A stretch of DNA of 64,000 nucleotides from JBGPEQ01 sp050180895 (GTDB lineage Bacteria; Pseudomonadota; Alphaproteobacteria; Dongiales; Dongiaceae), in contig JBFXDS010000009.1 of the NCBI GenBank assembly GCA_050180895.1, positions 1-64,000 of the forward strand. The letters run 5' to 3'. Position numbers and translations under genes: made by a program. The notes below the pieces were generated by a model that saw only the letters and a list, made by a program, of their open reading frames with translations, was not told where the DNA came from and did no database searches. Shown here piece by piece: positions 16,612-25,509 of this stretch. Each line of letters begins with the position of its first letter. Positions within the stretch are counted from its first letter, which is position 1.

Positions 16612-16964
16612 GAACCACAGAGGCACAGAGGCACGGAGGAATATAGGGGCGACCCCACCTGGTCGCCCCGCCGATGGGCAGGGCAATCGCATTTGATGAC
16701 AGTGCTGGCCAGCAGCAAGGCTTTGGCACGCGGAGACGCGGAGGCGCGGAGAGCACCGAATCCACTGCTGCGACGTGCAGGCTCCGCGTTGATTGGGTCG
16801 ATTCCGCCGGATCCAGAAGGCTCGGCGACCTCCGCGCCTCCGCGTCTCCGCGTGCCACGAATCCCTTACGATCTATCCGAATACTCAAATGCGGTCGCCC
16901 TGCGGCGATGGGCGGCCACGCGGGGCCGCCCCTACACCATCTCTGCGTCTCGCCTCTGCGGTTC
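16612..16964. repeat. Telescoped inverted repeats, 353 bp
   Basis: Three nested palindromes share one centre: outer arms GAACCACAGAGGCACAGAGG / CCTCTGCGGTTC (16612-16636, 16940-16964), a middle GGGGCGACC-type repeat, and inner arms at 16725-16750 and 16831-16856 that are perfect complements over 26 bp (GGCACGCGGAGACGCGG...). It fills the whole gap between the Mo hydroxylase stop and the reductase start, so in a shared transcript it would form one very large hairpin. Confidence 0.8.
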
Positions 16965-19794
16965 ATGCTTTCTTGCTCTTGATTGCTGCCAAGACGCGGT
17001 CGGGGGTGGCGGGGACGCGGGTGAGGCGGACGCCGGTCGCGTGATGGATGGCGCCGAGGATGGCGGGGGCGGTGGGCACCAGGGCGGGCTCGCCGATGCC
17101 CTTGGCGCCGTAGGGTCCGGCCGGCTCGGCGTCCTCGACCAGGATGCAGTCGATCTCCGGCACGTCGCCGAAGGTCGGGATCAGGTAGTCGTGCAGGTTC
17201 TCGGTGCGGCCGGGGACGTACTCCTCCATCAGCGCCAGGCCGAGGCCCTGGGCGATGCCGCCGTGGATCTGGCCCTCCACGAGCGTCGGGTTGACCGCGC
17301 GGCCGACGTCGTGGGCGGCGACGATCCGGTGGACCTTCACCGTGCCGAGCTCGGTATCGACCTCCACCGCCGCGAGCTGCGCGGCGAAGGCGTAGGTCTC
17401 GTAGGGGATGCCCTGGCCGTCGGCGTCCAGCGCCGTCGTCTTGGGATCATAGCTGCCGGCGCCCAGCAGCACGCAGCCCTTGGCGGCCTCGGGCATGGCC
17501 CGGAGATCGAGCGTCCGCTCGCCGCCGCCGTCCTCCAGCACGATCCGGCCGTCCTCGAGCCGGAGGATGGCATCGTCGCCGACATTGCCGAGCCGCAGGA
17601 GCTGGCGGCGCAAATCCTCGCCCGCCCGGCGCGCGGCGTTGCCGGAGACGAAGGTCTGCCGCGAGGCCGAGGTCTTGCCCGCATCGCGCGTGCGGTCGGT
17701 GTCGCCGGTGACGAGGCGGAGCCGGTGCACGGGAACGCCGAGCGCATCGGCGGCGATCTGCGCCATGACGGTGTTGGAGCCCTGGCCGATATCGACCGCG
17801 CCCGAGAACAGCACCACCTCGCCCGCAGCGGTGATGCCGATCTCCATGGCCGAGGGATTTGTCATGGAGGTGTTGCCGATGCCGTACCACATGGCGCCGA
17901 TGCCGACGCCGCGCTTCATCACGGGCGCGCTGCGGTTGAACGCCTCGGCCGCCGCCCGCATCTCGCGCCACTGCGGCCGCAGCGCCGCCAGGCAGGCCGG
18001 CAGGCCGGCGCTGGCTTCGAGTTTCTGGCCGGTGGCGGTGACGGAGCCGCGCGTCAGCGCGTTGCGATGGCGGAACTCCAGCGCATCGATGCCGAGCCGA
18101 TCCGCCAGCATGTCCATCAGCGCCTCGTGCACGATCGCCGCCTGCGGCACGCCGAAGCCGCGGAAGGCGCCGGACGGCGGCTCGGTCGTGTGGATCGCGC
18201 GGGTGGTGCAGAGCGCCGCCTGCACCGCATAGGGCCCCATGGCATGGACGGGCACGCGGTTGGCCACGGTCGGGCCCCAGGAGGCGTAGGCGCCGGTGTT
18301 GAAATCGCCGTGGAAGCGCACGCCGGTCAGACGGCCCTGCGCATCGGCGCCGAAGGTCGCGGTCATGCGCGCGGGATGGCGCTTGGTCGTCGCCGCCATG
18401 GATTCCGGACGCGTGTAGGTGCAGCGCACCGGCCGGTTCAGCAGCCAGGCCGCGGTCGCGATCAGCGGCTGCAGCGACAGGTCGAGCTTGCCGCCGAAGC
18501 CGCCGCCGCAGGCGCTGGGGACGATGCGCACCTGCTCCGGCGTCACGCCGAGGATGAGCGCGATCTCGTCGCGGTCCATGTAGGGGGTCTGCGTCGTGGC
18601 GAAGACCTCGATGCGGTCGCCGACGCGGCGGGCATAGCCGGCTTCGGGCTCGATATAGGCATGCTCGACGAAGGCGGTCTCGACCGCGATCTCCGCGGTG
18701 GCCGCCGACGCGGACAGCGCCGCCTCGACATCGCCGCGCGCCAGCCGGCCCTGCACGAGGATGTTGCCGGGCAATGCCTGGTGCAGCCGCGGCGCGTCCG
18801 CCGCCGTCGCCGAGTCGAGCGAGAGCGGTGGCAACGGCTCCCAGGCGATGGGCAGCTCGGAATCGCGGATGTTTGCGATCGTCGCATCGTCGCCGACCAG
18901 GGCGAGAACGGCCTCGCCGCGATAGCGCACATAGCCCTCGGCGAGCGCCGGCTGGTCCTTGCCCTTGGGATAGATGCCGTAGCGGTTCTGGCCGGGGATA
19001 TCGCGCCAGGTCAGGATGCGGACCAGGCCGGGATGCTTCGCCTGCAGCGGCCGCAGGTCGCCGAGGGTGAAGCGGGCATGGGCATGCGGCGAGCGCACCG
19101 CGCGCAGGGTCAGGCAGCCCGCCGGCCATTCGTCGGCGCCGTAGCGCTCCGTGCCCGCGATCTTGGCGATGCCGTCGACGCGCGGAAGGCGGGCGCCGAC
19201 CGCGGGGATCGGCGAGGTGCGTCCTTCGACAGGCTCAGGATGAGGGCCGTTCCTTGTGCCATCAACGTCCTCCCTCATCCTGAGCCTGTCGAAGGACGCA
19301 GGTTGCCCGTGCCCGCCGAAAGCGGGATCCGATGCGACGGCGAGCACGGCCTCGACGATCTTGCGGTAGCCGGTGCAGCGGCAGAGCACGCCACCCAGCG
19401 CATCCATCACCTCCGCCTCGCTGGGGCGCGGGTTGCGCGCGAGCAGGTCGTCGGCCGCCATCAGCATGCCCGGCGTGCAGATGCCGCACTGCGCGGCGCC
19501 GTGGGCGAGAAACGCCTGCTGCAGCGCACTCATGCCGGCGCCGTTGCTCAGGCCTTCGACCGTCACCACCGCGCGGCCCTGCACCTGCGCGGCGGAGACC
19601 AGGCAGGCGCAGACCTGGCGGCCGTCGAGCCGCACCGTGCAGGCGCCGCAGTCGCCGGCGTTGCAGCCGACCTTGGTGCCGGTGAGTCCGAGATCCTCGC
19701 GCAGCAGATCGGCCAGGCGCCGCGCCGGATCGACGTGGATCTCGGTCCGCCGGCCGTTGAGGGTGAAGGCGATCTGCTGCGCCGGCGACCTCAC
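16963..19794 (-). CDS. Molybdenum hydroxylase, fused 2Fe-2S and molybdopterin subunit
   Basis: 943 residues. Residues 1-160 are a CoxS-like domain with two [2Fe-2S] motifs (KVGCNAGDCGACTVRLDG; CGICTPGMLM with LCRCTGYRKIVEA). From about 195 on is the CoxL/XdhB-like Mo-cofactor domain: SACGGGFGGKLDL, GAFRGFGVPQ, GAVDIGQGSNTV and the catalytic Glu in AKGIGEPALV. The GTG start at 19794 overlaps the FAD-subunit stop (GTGA). An 81-bp palindromic repeat is inserted in frame in the linker (residues 166-192). It probably hydroxylates an N-heterocycle, for example nicotinate; the substrate is inferred from the neighbours. Confidence 0.9.
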   Translation of the reverse strand: MRSPAQQIAFTLNGRRTEIHVDPARRLADLLREDLGLTGTKVGCNAGDCGACTVRLDGRQVCACLVSAAQVQGRAVVTVEGLSNGAGMSALQQAFLAHGAAQCGICTPGMLMAADDLLARNPRPSEAEVMDALGGVLCRCTGYRKIVEAVLAVASDPAFGGHGQPASFDRLRMREDVDGTRNGPHPEPVEGRTSPIPAVGARLPRVDGIAKIAGTERYGADEWPAGCLTLRAVRSPHAHARFTLGDLRPLQAKHPGLVRILTWRDIPGQNRYGIYPKGKDQPALAEGYVRYRGEAVLALVGDDATIANIRDSELPIAWEPLPPLSLDSATAADAPRLHQALPGNILVQGRLARGDVEAALSASAATAEIAVETAFVEHAYIEPEAGYARRVGDRIEVFATTQTPYMDRDEIALILGVTPEQVRIVPSACGGGFGGKLDLSLQPLIATAAWLLNRPVRCTYTRPESMAATTKRHPARMTATFGADAQGRLTGVRFHGDFNTGAYASWGPTVANRVPVHAMGPYAVQAALCTTRAIHTTEPPSGAFRGFGVPQAAIVHEALMDMLADRLGIDALEFRHRNALTRGSVTATGQKLEASAGLPACLAALRPQWREMRAAAEAFNRSAPVMKRGVGIGAMWYGIGNTSMTNPSAMEIGITAAGEVVLFSGAVDIGQGSNTVMAQIAADALGVPVHRLRLVTGDTDRTRDAGKTSASRQTFVSGNAARRAGEDLRRQLLRLGNVGDDAILRLEDGRIVLEDGGGERTLDLRAMPEAAKGCVLLGAGSYDPKTTALDADGQGIPYETYAFAAQLAAVEVDTELGTVKVHRIVAAHDVGRAVNPTLVEGQIHGGIAQGLGLALMEEYVPGRTENLHDYLIPTFGDVPEIDCILVEDAEPAGPYGAKGIGEPALVPTAPAILGAIHHATGVRLTRVPATPDRVLAAIKSKKA
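19219..19299. repeat. GCGTCCTTCGACA-family palindrome inside a coding sequence, copy 2
   Basis: Perfect 28-bp arms (19219-19246 and 19272-19299) with a 25-base spacer; total 81 bp, i.e. exactly 27 codons, so the frame is preserved. On the coding strand it is read as PASFDRLRMRED...HPEPVEG. The other three copies in this window are intergenic. Confidence 0.88.
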
Positions 19795-20627
19795 GCGGCC
19801 AGCTCCCACAGCGCGCGCCGGATCAATGTCAGCGCCGCGTCGCGCCGATAGGCGGCGGTGCCGCGCACGTCGTCGATCGGCGACAGCGGCGCCAGATGCG
19901 CCGGCTGCACCAGATCGGCGAGCGCGGGATCGAGCCGGCGGCCGGCCAGCGCCTGCTCCAATTGCGGCAGCCGCTGCGCCACGGCGGAGCAGGAGCCGAC
20001 CGCGAGGCGGGCGCGCGCGACGGTGCGGCCGTCGGCGATCTCCAGCACCGCCGAGACCATGACGATGGAGATCACGAGATAGGCGCGGGCGCCGAGCTTG
20101 AGAAAAATGGCGCGCGCCGCCGACGCCGGCTTCGGCACCAGCAGCGCGGTGACCATCTCGTCGGGCCGCCGCGCCGTGGCGCGGTTGCCGGTGATGAACG
20201 CGGCGACCGGCAGCCGCCGCGTGCCCCGCGCCGAGGCCAGCTCCACCTCGGCGTCCAGCGCGAGGAGGTTGGGCGTGCCGTCGGCCGCCGGCGAGGCATT
20301 GCAGAGATTGCCGCAGAGCGTGCCGGCATTCTGGATCTGCACGCCGCCGACGGCGCGGGCCGCCTGCTTCAGCCCGTCGAACAGCGGCGGCAGCGGAGTC
20401 TCCAGCAGATCGGTCCAGGTGCACAGCGCGGGGATGCGCCAGTGCGCGCCCTCGTCGGCGATGCGCCGCAGTTCCGGCAGGGCGGTGATGTCCAGCAGGT
20501 CGTCGTCGAGCGGTTGGCCGACGCGGGCGGGATAATAGTCCGTGCCGCCGGCGAGGATGATGCGCGGGCCGGCGGCGAGCGCCGCCAGCGCCTCCCTCAG
20601 TTCGGCCGGTCGCAGATAGCTGCCCAC
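19791..20627 (-). CDS. Molybdenum hydroxylase FAD-binding subunit
   Basis: 278 residues, CoxM/XdhA-FAD type. FAD contacts are seen in IILAGGTDYYPARVG and in GGVQIQNAGTLCGNLCNASP. The C-terminal part (LPQLEQALAGRRLDP ... DVRGTAAYRRDAALTLIRRA) is the usual CO-dehydrogenase flavoprotein C-terminal domain. A GTG start at 20627 is used. It is the first gene of a two-gene operon and overlaps the fused 2Fe-2S/Mo gene by 4 bases. It is divergent from the CocE/NonD hydrolase, with a 71-bp shared upstream region. Confidence 0.88.
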   Translation of the reverse strand: MGSYLRPAELREALAALAAGPRIILAGGTDYYPARVGQPLDDDLLDITALPELRRIADEGAHWRIPALCTWTDLLETPLPPLFDGLKQAARAVGGVQIQNAGTLCGNLCNASPAADGTPNLLALDAEVELASARGTRRLPVAAFITGNRATARRPDEMVTALLVPKPASAARAIFLKLGARAYLVISIVMVSAVLEIADGRTVARARLAVGSCSAVAQRLPQLEQALAGRRLDPALADLVQPAHLAPLSPIDDVRGTAAYRRDAALTLIRRALWELAA

Positions 20628-20698
20628 GCGGTCGATCCTCTTGCCGCCGGCAGGATTTGCCGGCTTTCATGAGCGTACCAAGGAATGAACGGAGTGTC

Positions 20699-22723
20699 AT
20701 GAGTCCCCGGATCGTCGACGATTTCCCCGCCCGCGTCCGCACCATCGAAAACACCTGGATTCCGCTGGCCGACGGCACGCGGCTGGCGGCGCGGCTGTGG
20801 CTGCCGGAGGATGCCGAGCGCAACCCGGTTCCGGTGCTGCTCGAATACCTGCCCTATCGCAAGCGCGACACGACGCGGCTGCGCGACGACCCCGTGCACC
20901 GCTATTTCGCCGGCCACGGCTATGCCTGCGCGCGCGTCGACATCCGCGGCACCGGCGACAGCGACGGGCTGATCGCCGATGAGTACACCAAGCAGGAGCA
21001 GGACGACGCGCTGGAGGTCATCGCCTGGCTTGCCGCGCAGCCCTGGTGCAGCGGCAAGGCCGGTATGTTCGGCATCTCCTGGGGCGGGTTCAATGCGCTG
21101 CAGGTGGCGGCGCGCCGGCCGCCCGCCCTCGAATGCATCATCACCGTCGGCTCGACCGACGATCGCTATGCGACCGACGTGCACTACATGGGCGGCTGCA
21201 TGACCAAGGACAACCCGGACTGGGGCGCGGTGATGTTCTCGCACGTCTCGACGCCGCCCGACCCGGAGATCGTCGGCGAGCGCTGGCGCGCGATGTGGAT
21301 GGCGCGGCTGGAGAACCTGCGGCCCTGGGTGATCCCCTGGATCGAGCATCAGCGGCGCGACGGCTACTGGCAGCACGGCTCGGTGTGCGAGGATTTCGGC
21401 CGCATCGAGATCCCCGTCTATGCCGTCAACGGCTGGGCCGACAACTATGCCGCCTCGATTCCGCGGCTGCTGGCCGGCCTCAGGGGTCCGCGCAAGGGGC
21501 TGATCGGTCCGTGGGCGCACAACTTCCCGCATGACGGACAGCCCGGCCCGGCCATCGGCTGGCTACAGGAGGCGCTGCGCTGGTGGGACCACTGGCTCAA
21601 GGGCAAGGACACCGGCATCATGGACGAGCCGATGCTGCGCGTCTGGATGCAGGACAGCGTGCCGCCCGCGGCGTCCTATCCCGAGCGTCCCGGCCGCTGG
21701 GTCGCGGAGGACCGCTGGCCCTCGCCGCGCATCAAGCCGCGGCGCTATGCCCTCACCCCCGGCCGGCTCGCCGCGCGCGCCGGCAAGGAGACGCCGCTCG
21801 CGATCTGCTCGCCGCAGACCGTGGGCCTCACCGCCGGCGAGATCGGCCGCTACGGCGCCGGCGCCGAATTCGCCACCGACCAGCGCGAGGACGACGGCGG
21901 CTCGCTCGTCTTCCTCTCCGATCCCTTGCCGGAGCGCACGGAGATCCTCGGCGAGCCGGTCGTCGCGCTCGAGCTCGCGGCGGACAAGCCGAACGCCCTG
22001 CTCGCCGTGCGGCTCAACGACGTGGCGCCCGACGGCCGCTCGTTCCGCGCCACCTACGGCCTGCTCAACCTCGCCCATCGCGACAGCCACGAGCACGCGG
22101 CGCCGCTCGTTCCCGGACAGCGCTACCGGGTCGCGGTGCCGCTGGAGGCGGTGGCGCACGCCTTTCCGGCCGGCCACCGCATCGCCGTCTCCATCTCCAC
22201 CGCCTATTGGCCGGTGGCCTGGCCGTCGCCCGAGCCGGCGACCTTGACCGTCTTCGCCGGCCCGAGCCGGCTGCTCCTGCCGGTGCGGCCGCCGCGCGAC
22301 GCCGACGCGACGCTGCGCCCGTTCGGCGCGCCGGAGAAAGCGGCGCAGACGGCGCATGAGGAGCTGGCGCCGGGGCGTGATTCGAACCGCATCATCACCC
22401 GCGATTTCCTGACGCGAACGACGACGGTGCAGCTGCCGCGCGACTGGGGCAGGATGGAGCTGACGGACATCGGCCTGATCTGCGAGGAGACCGGCGACGT
22501 GTTCTACGAGATCGCCGACGACGCGCCGGCCAGCGCGCGCTGCCGGACGCGCTTCGCGATGGCGCGGCGGCGCGGCGACTGGCGCATCCGCACGGAGACG
22601 CGCACGGAACTGCGCTGCACGCCCGCCGATTTCGTGCTGACGGCCACGCTTGACGCCTACGACGGCGAGGCTAGGGTCTTCACCCGCAACTGGCACCTGA
22701 CCGTGCCGCGCGACCATCTTTAG
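20699..22723 (+). CDS. CocE/NonD family alpha/beta hydrolase, copy A
   Basis: 674 residues, peptidase S15/CocE type. The nucleophile Ser is in MFGISWGGFNAL; the catalytic domain starts with DGTRLAARLWLPEDAER. The C-terminal jelly-roll domain typical of X-Pro dipeptidyl-peptidases and cocaine esterase follows from about residue 390. The start ATG 20699 has CGGAG at a good distance. A paralogue of the same length lies at 29774-31807. Known family members cleave acyl esters, amides and X-Pro dipeptides. Its place next to an oligopeptide-type ABC system and the Mo hydroxylase suggests processing of an imported amide or ester, which is inference. Confidence 0.88.
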   Translation: MSPRIVDDFPARVRTIENTWIPLADGTRLAARLWLPEDAERNPVPVLLEYLPYRKRDTTRLRDDPVHRYFAGHGYACARVDIRGTGDSDGLIADEYTKQEQDDALEVIAWLAAQPWCSGKAGMFGISWGGFNALQVAARRPPALECIITVGSTDDRYATDVHYMGGCMTKDNPDWGAVMFSHVSTPPDPEIVGERWRAMWMARLENLRPWVIPWIEHQRRDGYWQHGSVCEDFGRIEIPVYAVNGWADNYAASIPRLLAGLRGPRKGLIGPWAHNFPHDGQPGPAIGWLQEALRWWDHWLKGKDTGIMDEPMLRVWMQDSVPPAASYPERPGRWVAEDRWPSPRIKPRRYALTPGRLAARAGKETPLAICSPQTVGLTAGEIGRYGAGAEFATDQREDDGGSLVFLSDPLPERTEILGEPVVALELAADKPNALLAVRLNDVAPDGRSFRATYGLLNLAHRDSHEHAAPLVPGQRYRVAVPLEAVAHAFPAGHRIAVSISTAYWPVAWPSPEPATLTVFAGPSRLLLPVRPPRDADATLRPFGAPEKAAQTAHEELAPGRDSNRIITRDFLTRTTTVQLPRDWGRMELTDIGLICEETGDVFYEIADDAPASARCRTRFAMARRRGDWRIRTETRTELRCTPADFVLTATLDAYDGEARVFTRNWHLTVPRDHL

Positions 22724-22767
22724 GACGATGCTGCCGAGGAGACTCGAATCGCTTGGATCAGCGCCGT

Positions 22768-22847
22768 GCGTCCTTCGACAAGCTCAGGATGAGGGTTTTC
22801 TTCATGCCACAAAGACGACTCCTCATCCTGAGCTTGTCGAAGGACGC
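22768..22847. repeat. Inverted repeat, GCGTCCTTCGACA family, copy 3
   Basis: An 80-bp unit between the CocE/NonD hydrolase and the substrate-binding protein: GCGTCCTTCGACAAGCTCAG pairs with CTGAGCTTGTCGAAGGACGC. It ends 78 bases before the next start codon. Confidence 0.8.
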
Positions 22848-22925
22848 ACGGTGGTCATGCAAGCGAGTGAAAGACGCGCTCATGTTCAATGAACTGCTGC
22901 ACCAGAAACCGAAAGGGAGGCTTCC

Positions 22926-24485
22926 ATGTCATTTCTTCACCTGAGCCGCCGCCGCGCCCTGCAAGGCACCGGCGCGGCCGTTCTCGCCGCGGGCCTGCCG
23001 CGCTTCGTGCGGGCGGCGCCGCTCGGCGACACCCTGCGCGTCTCCACATACGGCGACCTGCAGGTCCTCGATCCGCCCTTCCACCTGTCCGCCCCGGAGA
23101 CGCAGCTCTCCGACCTGCTGTTCCACCACCTGGTGGTCTTCAAGGGCAGCGAGGACACGAGCTGGGAGCTGGACGCCGCCGAGTCGATCGAGCAGGTCGA
23201 CGACACCCACATCAAGTTCAAGCTGAAGCCCGGCCTCAAATGGACCGGCGACTACGGCACGATGACGGCCGAGGACGTGAAGTACTCGTTCGAGCGCGTC
23301 ATCGATCCGAAGACGGAATCGCCCTATGCCGGCGACTGGGCCGCGCTCGACCATGTCGAGGTGACGGACGAACTGAGCGGCGTGATCGTGCTCAAGGAGT
23401 TTTCGGCGACGCTGTGGACGACCTCGCTGACCAACAACGCCGGCATGATCGTCTGCAAGAAGGCGGTCGAGGCGCTGCCCGACAAGAAGTTCACCACGGA
23501 GGTGCCGGCGTCGAGCGGCCGCTACGTCCTCAAGGAGTGGACGCCGAAGCAGCGCACCGTGCTCGAGGCCAACCCGAACTGGAGCGGCGAGCCGCTGCCG
23601 TTCAGGCAGATCGTCATCGTCCCGATCGAGGACAGCTCGGCGGCCGAGATCGCCTACGAGGCCGGCGACCTGGATTTCACCCGCATCACGCTCAACGCCC
23701 TGTCGCGCTACCGCGCGGACGGCCCGCCCGCGGGCTCGAAGATCGTGGAGATGCCGTCGCTCGCCTATGTCTGGATCGGCATGAACATGGAGAACCCGGC
23801 GCTCGCCGACATCCGCGTGCGCAAGGCGATCCAGCGCGCCATCGACGTGGAGGGCGCGGTCGACGCCGCCTATTTCGGCGTCGCCGAGCGCGCCACCGGC
23901 ATCGTGGCGCCCAGCCTGATCGGCCACCGGAACATCGAGCCGATGAAGCGCGACGTCGAGGCCGCCAAGGCCCTGCTGGCGGAGGCCGGCGTCAGCGGCC
24001 TATCGCTGACCATCGACGTCGGTCTGGAGACCGAGTTCAAGACGATCGGGCAGATCGTCCAGGCCTCGCTGGCCGAGGCCGGCATCGACGTCGTCATCAA
24101 CGAACGGGATTCCGGCACCTTCTGGACCCTCGGCGACCGCGCGGCCAACCCGGACTGGAAGGATATGCAGCTGTTCCTGAGCCGCTTCTCGATGACTCCC
24201 GACCCGTCCTACGCGACGGAGTGGTTCACGCCGGAGCAGGTGGGCATCTGGAACTGGGAGGGTTTCAACAGCGCCGAATTCGGCGAGCTGCACAAGGCGG
24301 CCAAGGCGGAGAAGGACACGGCGAAGCGGGCGCAGATGTACGAGAAGATGCAGACGCTGATGGAAGATTCCGGCGCCTACGTCTTCCTGACGCACGAACG
24401 CATCGCCTACATCCACCGCGAGGATCTCGTCGTCGGCCTCAACCCCGCCGGCGAGCCGATGTACCGCCTGTTCCGCCCGGCGTAG
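22926..24485 (+). CDS. ABC transporter substrate-binding protein, family 5 (oligopeptide type)
   Basis: 519 residues. A Tat-type signal (LSRRRALQGTGAAVLAAGLP) leads into the family-5 fold: LDPPFHLSAPETQLSDLLFH, IKFKLKPGLKWTGDYGTMTA EDVKYSFERV, then RVRKAIQRAID and a C-terminal LTHERIAYIHREDLVVGLNP. GGGAGG precedes ATG 22926. Family-5 proteins bind di- and oligopeptides, nickel or opine-like solutes. The cognate permeases lie just downstream on the opposite strand, convergent, which is unusual; no ATPase gene is near. Confidence 0.88.
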   Translation: MSFLHLSRRRALQGTGAAVLAAGLPRFVRAAPLGDTLRVSTYGDLQVLDPPFHLSAPETQLSDLLFHHLVVFKGSEDTSWELDAAESIEQVDDTHIKFKLKPGLKWTGDYGTMTAEDVKYSFERVIDPKTESPYAGDWAALDHVEVTDELSGVIVLKEFSATLWTTSLTNNAGMIVCKKAVEALPDKKFTTEVPASSGRYVLKEWTPKQRTVLEANPNWSGEPLPFRQIVIVPIEDSSAAEIAYEAGDLDFTRITLNALSRYRADGPPAGSKIVEMPSLAYVWIGMNMENPALADIRVRKAIQRAIDVEGAVDAAYFGVAERATGIVAPSLIGHRNIEPMKRDVEAAKALLAEAGVSGLSLTIDVGLETEFKTIGQIVQASLAEAGIDVVINERDSGTFWTLGDRAANPDWKDMQLFLSRFSMTPDPSYATEWFTPEQVGIWNWEGFNSAEFGELHKAAKAEKDTAKRAQMYEKMQTLMEDSGAYVFLTHERIAYIHREDLVVGLNPAGEPMYRLFRPA

Positions 24486-24510
24486 GTCCTTCGTCTCGAT
24501 CTCGCCGCTG

Positions 24511-24580
24511 TAGGGGCGACCGGCGGTCGCCCTGCCGGTGTCGGGCGGTGACAAGAGGGCGAGCGCCGCTCGCCCCTACG
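24511..24580. repeat. Inverted repeat, mixed GGGCGACC/GGGCGAGC family
   Basis: TAGGGGCGACCGGCGGTCGC at the left is partly mirrored by GCGAGCGCCGCTCGCCCCTA at the right. The left arm has the GGCGACC variant and the right arm the GGCGAGC variant, so it looks like a hybrid of two repeat types. It lies between the converging substrate-binding and permease genes. Confidence 0.7.
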
Positions 24581-24612
24581 CATCGCGGCGCCGCGTCCCG
24601 TGACGCTCGCGG

Positions 24613-25509
24613 TCAGAACCGGCGGCGCAGCTTGGGGTCGAAGGCGTCGCGCAGGGCCTCGCCGAGGAAGGTGAAGCCGAGGGTGGTGAGCGCCAGCGGC
24701 ACGCCGGCGGCGATCACCATCCAGGGCGAGTTGCGCACGAAGGAATAGCCCTCGTTGAGGATGCGGCCCCAGCTCGGCGCCGGCGCGCGCACGCCGAGGC
24801 CGAGGAAGCTGAGGCCGGCCTCGATGGTCACGACGACGGGCACGTCCATGCTGCAGATGATCAGCAGCGGCCCGATCACGTTGGGCAGGATGTGGCGGAA
24901 CAGCACGCGCGGCGCGCGGGCGCCCATCGCCCGCTCGGCGGCGATGAATTCCTGCTCCTTCACCGCCAGGGTGGAGGTGCGCACCAGGCGCGCATAGGCC
25001 GGCACCGTGCCGATGACGATGACCAGCAGCACGGTGCCCAGGCTCGGCCCGATGACCGTGACGATGGCCAGCGCCAGCATGATGCTGGGGAAGGAATAGA
25101 CCGTGTCGAACAGCAGCATCAGCGAATTGTCGAGCCAGCGCGGGCCGTAGCCGGCGACGAGCCCGAGCACGAGGCCGATCAGCATCGACGCGAAGGTGGT
25201 GGAGACGGCGACGCCGAGCGCGATCTGCGTGCCCTTGATGACGCGGGAGAGCGTGTCGCGGCCGAGATGGTCGGTGCCCAGCCAATGCTCCCAGCTCGGA
25301 CCGGCGAGGCGCTGCTTCAGATCCTGGGCGACCGGATCGTGGGGCGCGATCAGGTCGGCGAACAGGCCGGTGAGCACGATCAGCAGGACGAGGATCAGGC
25401 CGAGCGCCCCCATGGGGTCGGCGGTGACGCGGCGCAGGCCCGCCCGCAGCCGGTCGAGGCGCAGGCGCAGCGATCCTGCCGCGGCGGCGTCAAAGGCTCT
25501 TGCGGACAC
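24613..25509 (-). CDS. ABC transporter permease, DppC/OppC type
   Basis: 298 residues with about six membrane helices. N-terminal DPMGALGLILVLLIVLTGLF and LIAPHDP are typical for DppC; the EAA loop that contacts the ATPase reads EFIAAERAMGARAPRVLFRH, followed by ILPNVIGPLLI. The GTG start overlaps the 3' end of the DppB-type gene upstream (25490-25509), so the pair is translationally coupled. It converges with the substrate-binding protein gene. Confidence 0.88.
   Translation of the reverse strand: MSARAFDAAAAGSLRLRLDRLRAGLRRVTADPMGALGLILVLLIVLTGLFADLIAPHDPVAQDLKQRLAGPSWEHWLGTDHLGRDTLSRVIKGTQIALGVAVSTTFASMLIGLVLGLVAGYGPRWLDNSLMLLFDTVYSFPSIMLALAIVTVIGPSLGTVLLVIVIGTVPAYARLVRTSTLAVKEQEFIAAERAMGARAPRVLFRHILPNVIGPLLIICSMDVPVVVTIEAGLSFLGLGVRAPAPSWGRILNEGYSFVRNSPWMVIAAGVPLALTTLGFTFLGEALRDAFDPKLRRRF

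Noticed and set aside
19795..20823. Extension of the fused Mo hydroxylase frame upstream of 19794
   Set aside because: This part overlaps the FAD-subunit gene in another frame and reads as an Arg/Pro/Ala-rich shadow. The GTG at 19794 overlapping the FAD stop is the proper start.
22373..22400. GGGCGTGATTCGAACC, resembling the T-arm of a tRNA
   Set aside because: It lies within the CocE/NonD coding sequence and no acceptor, D-arm or anticodon arm can be formed around it.
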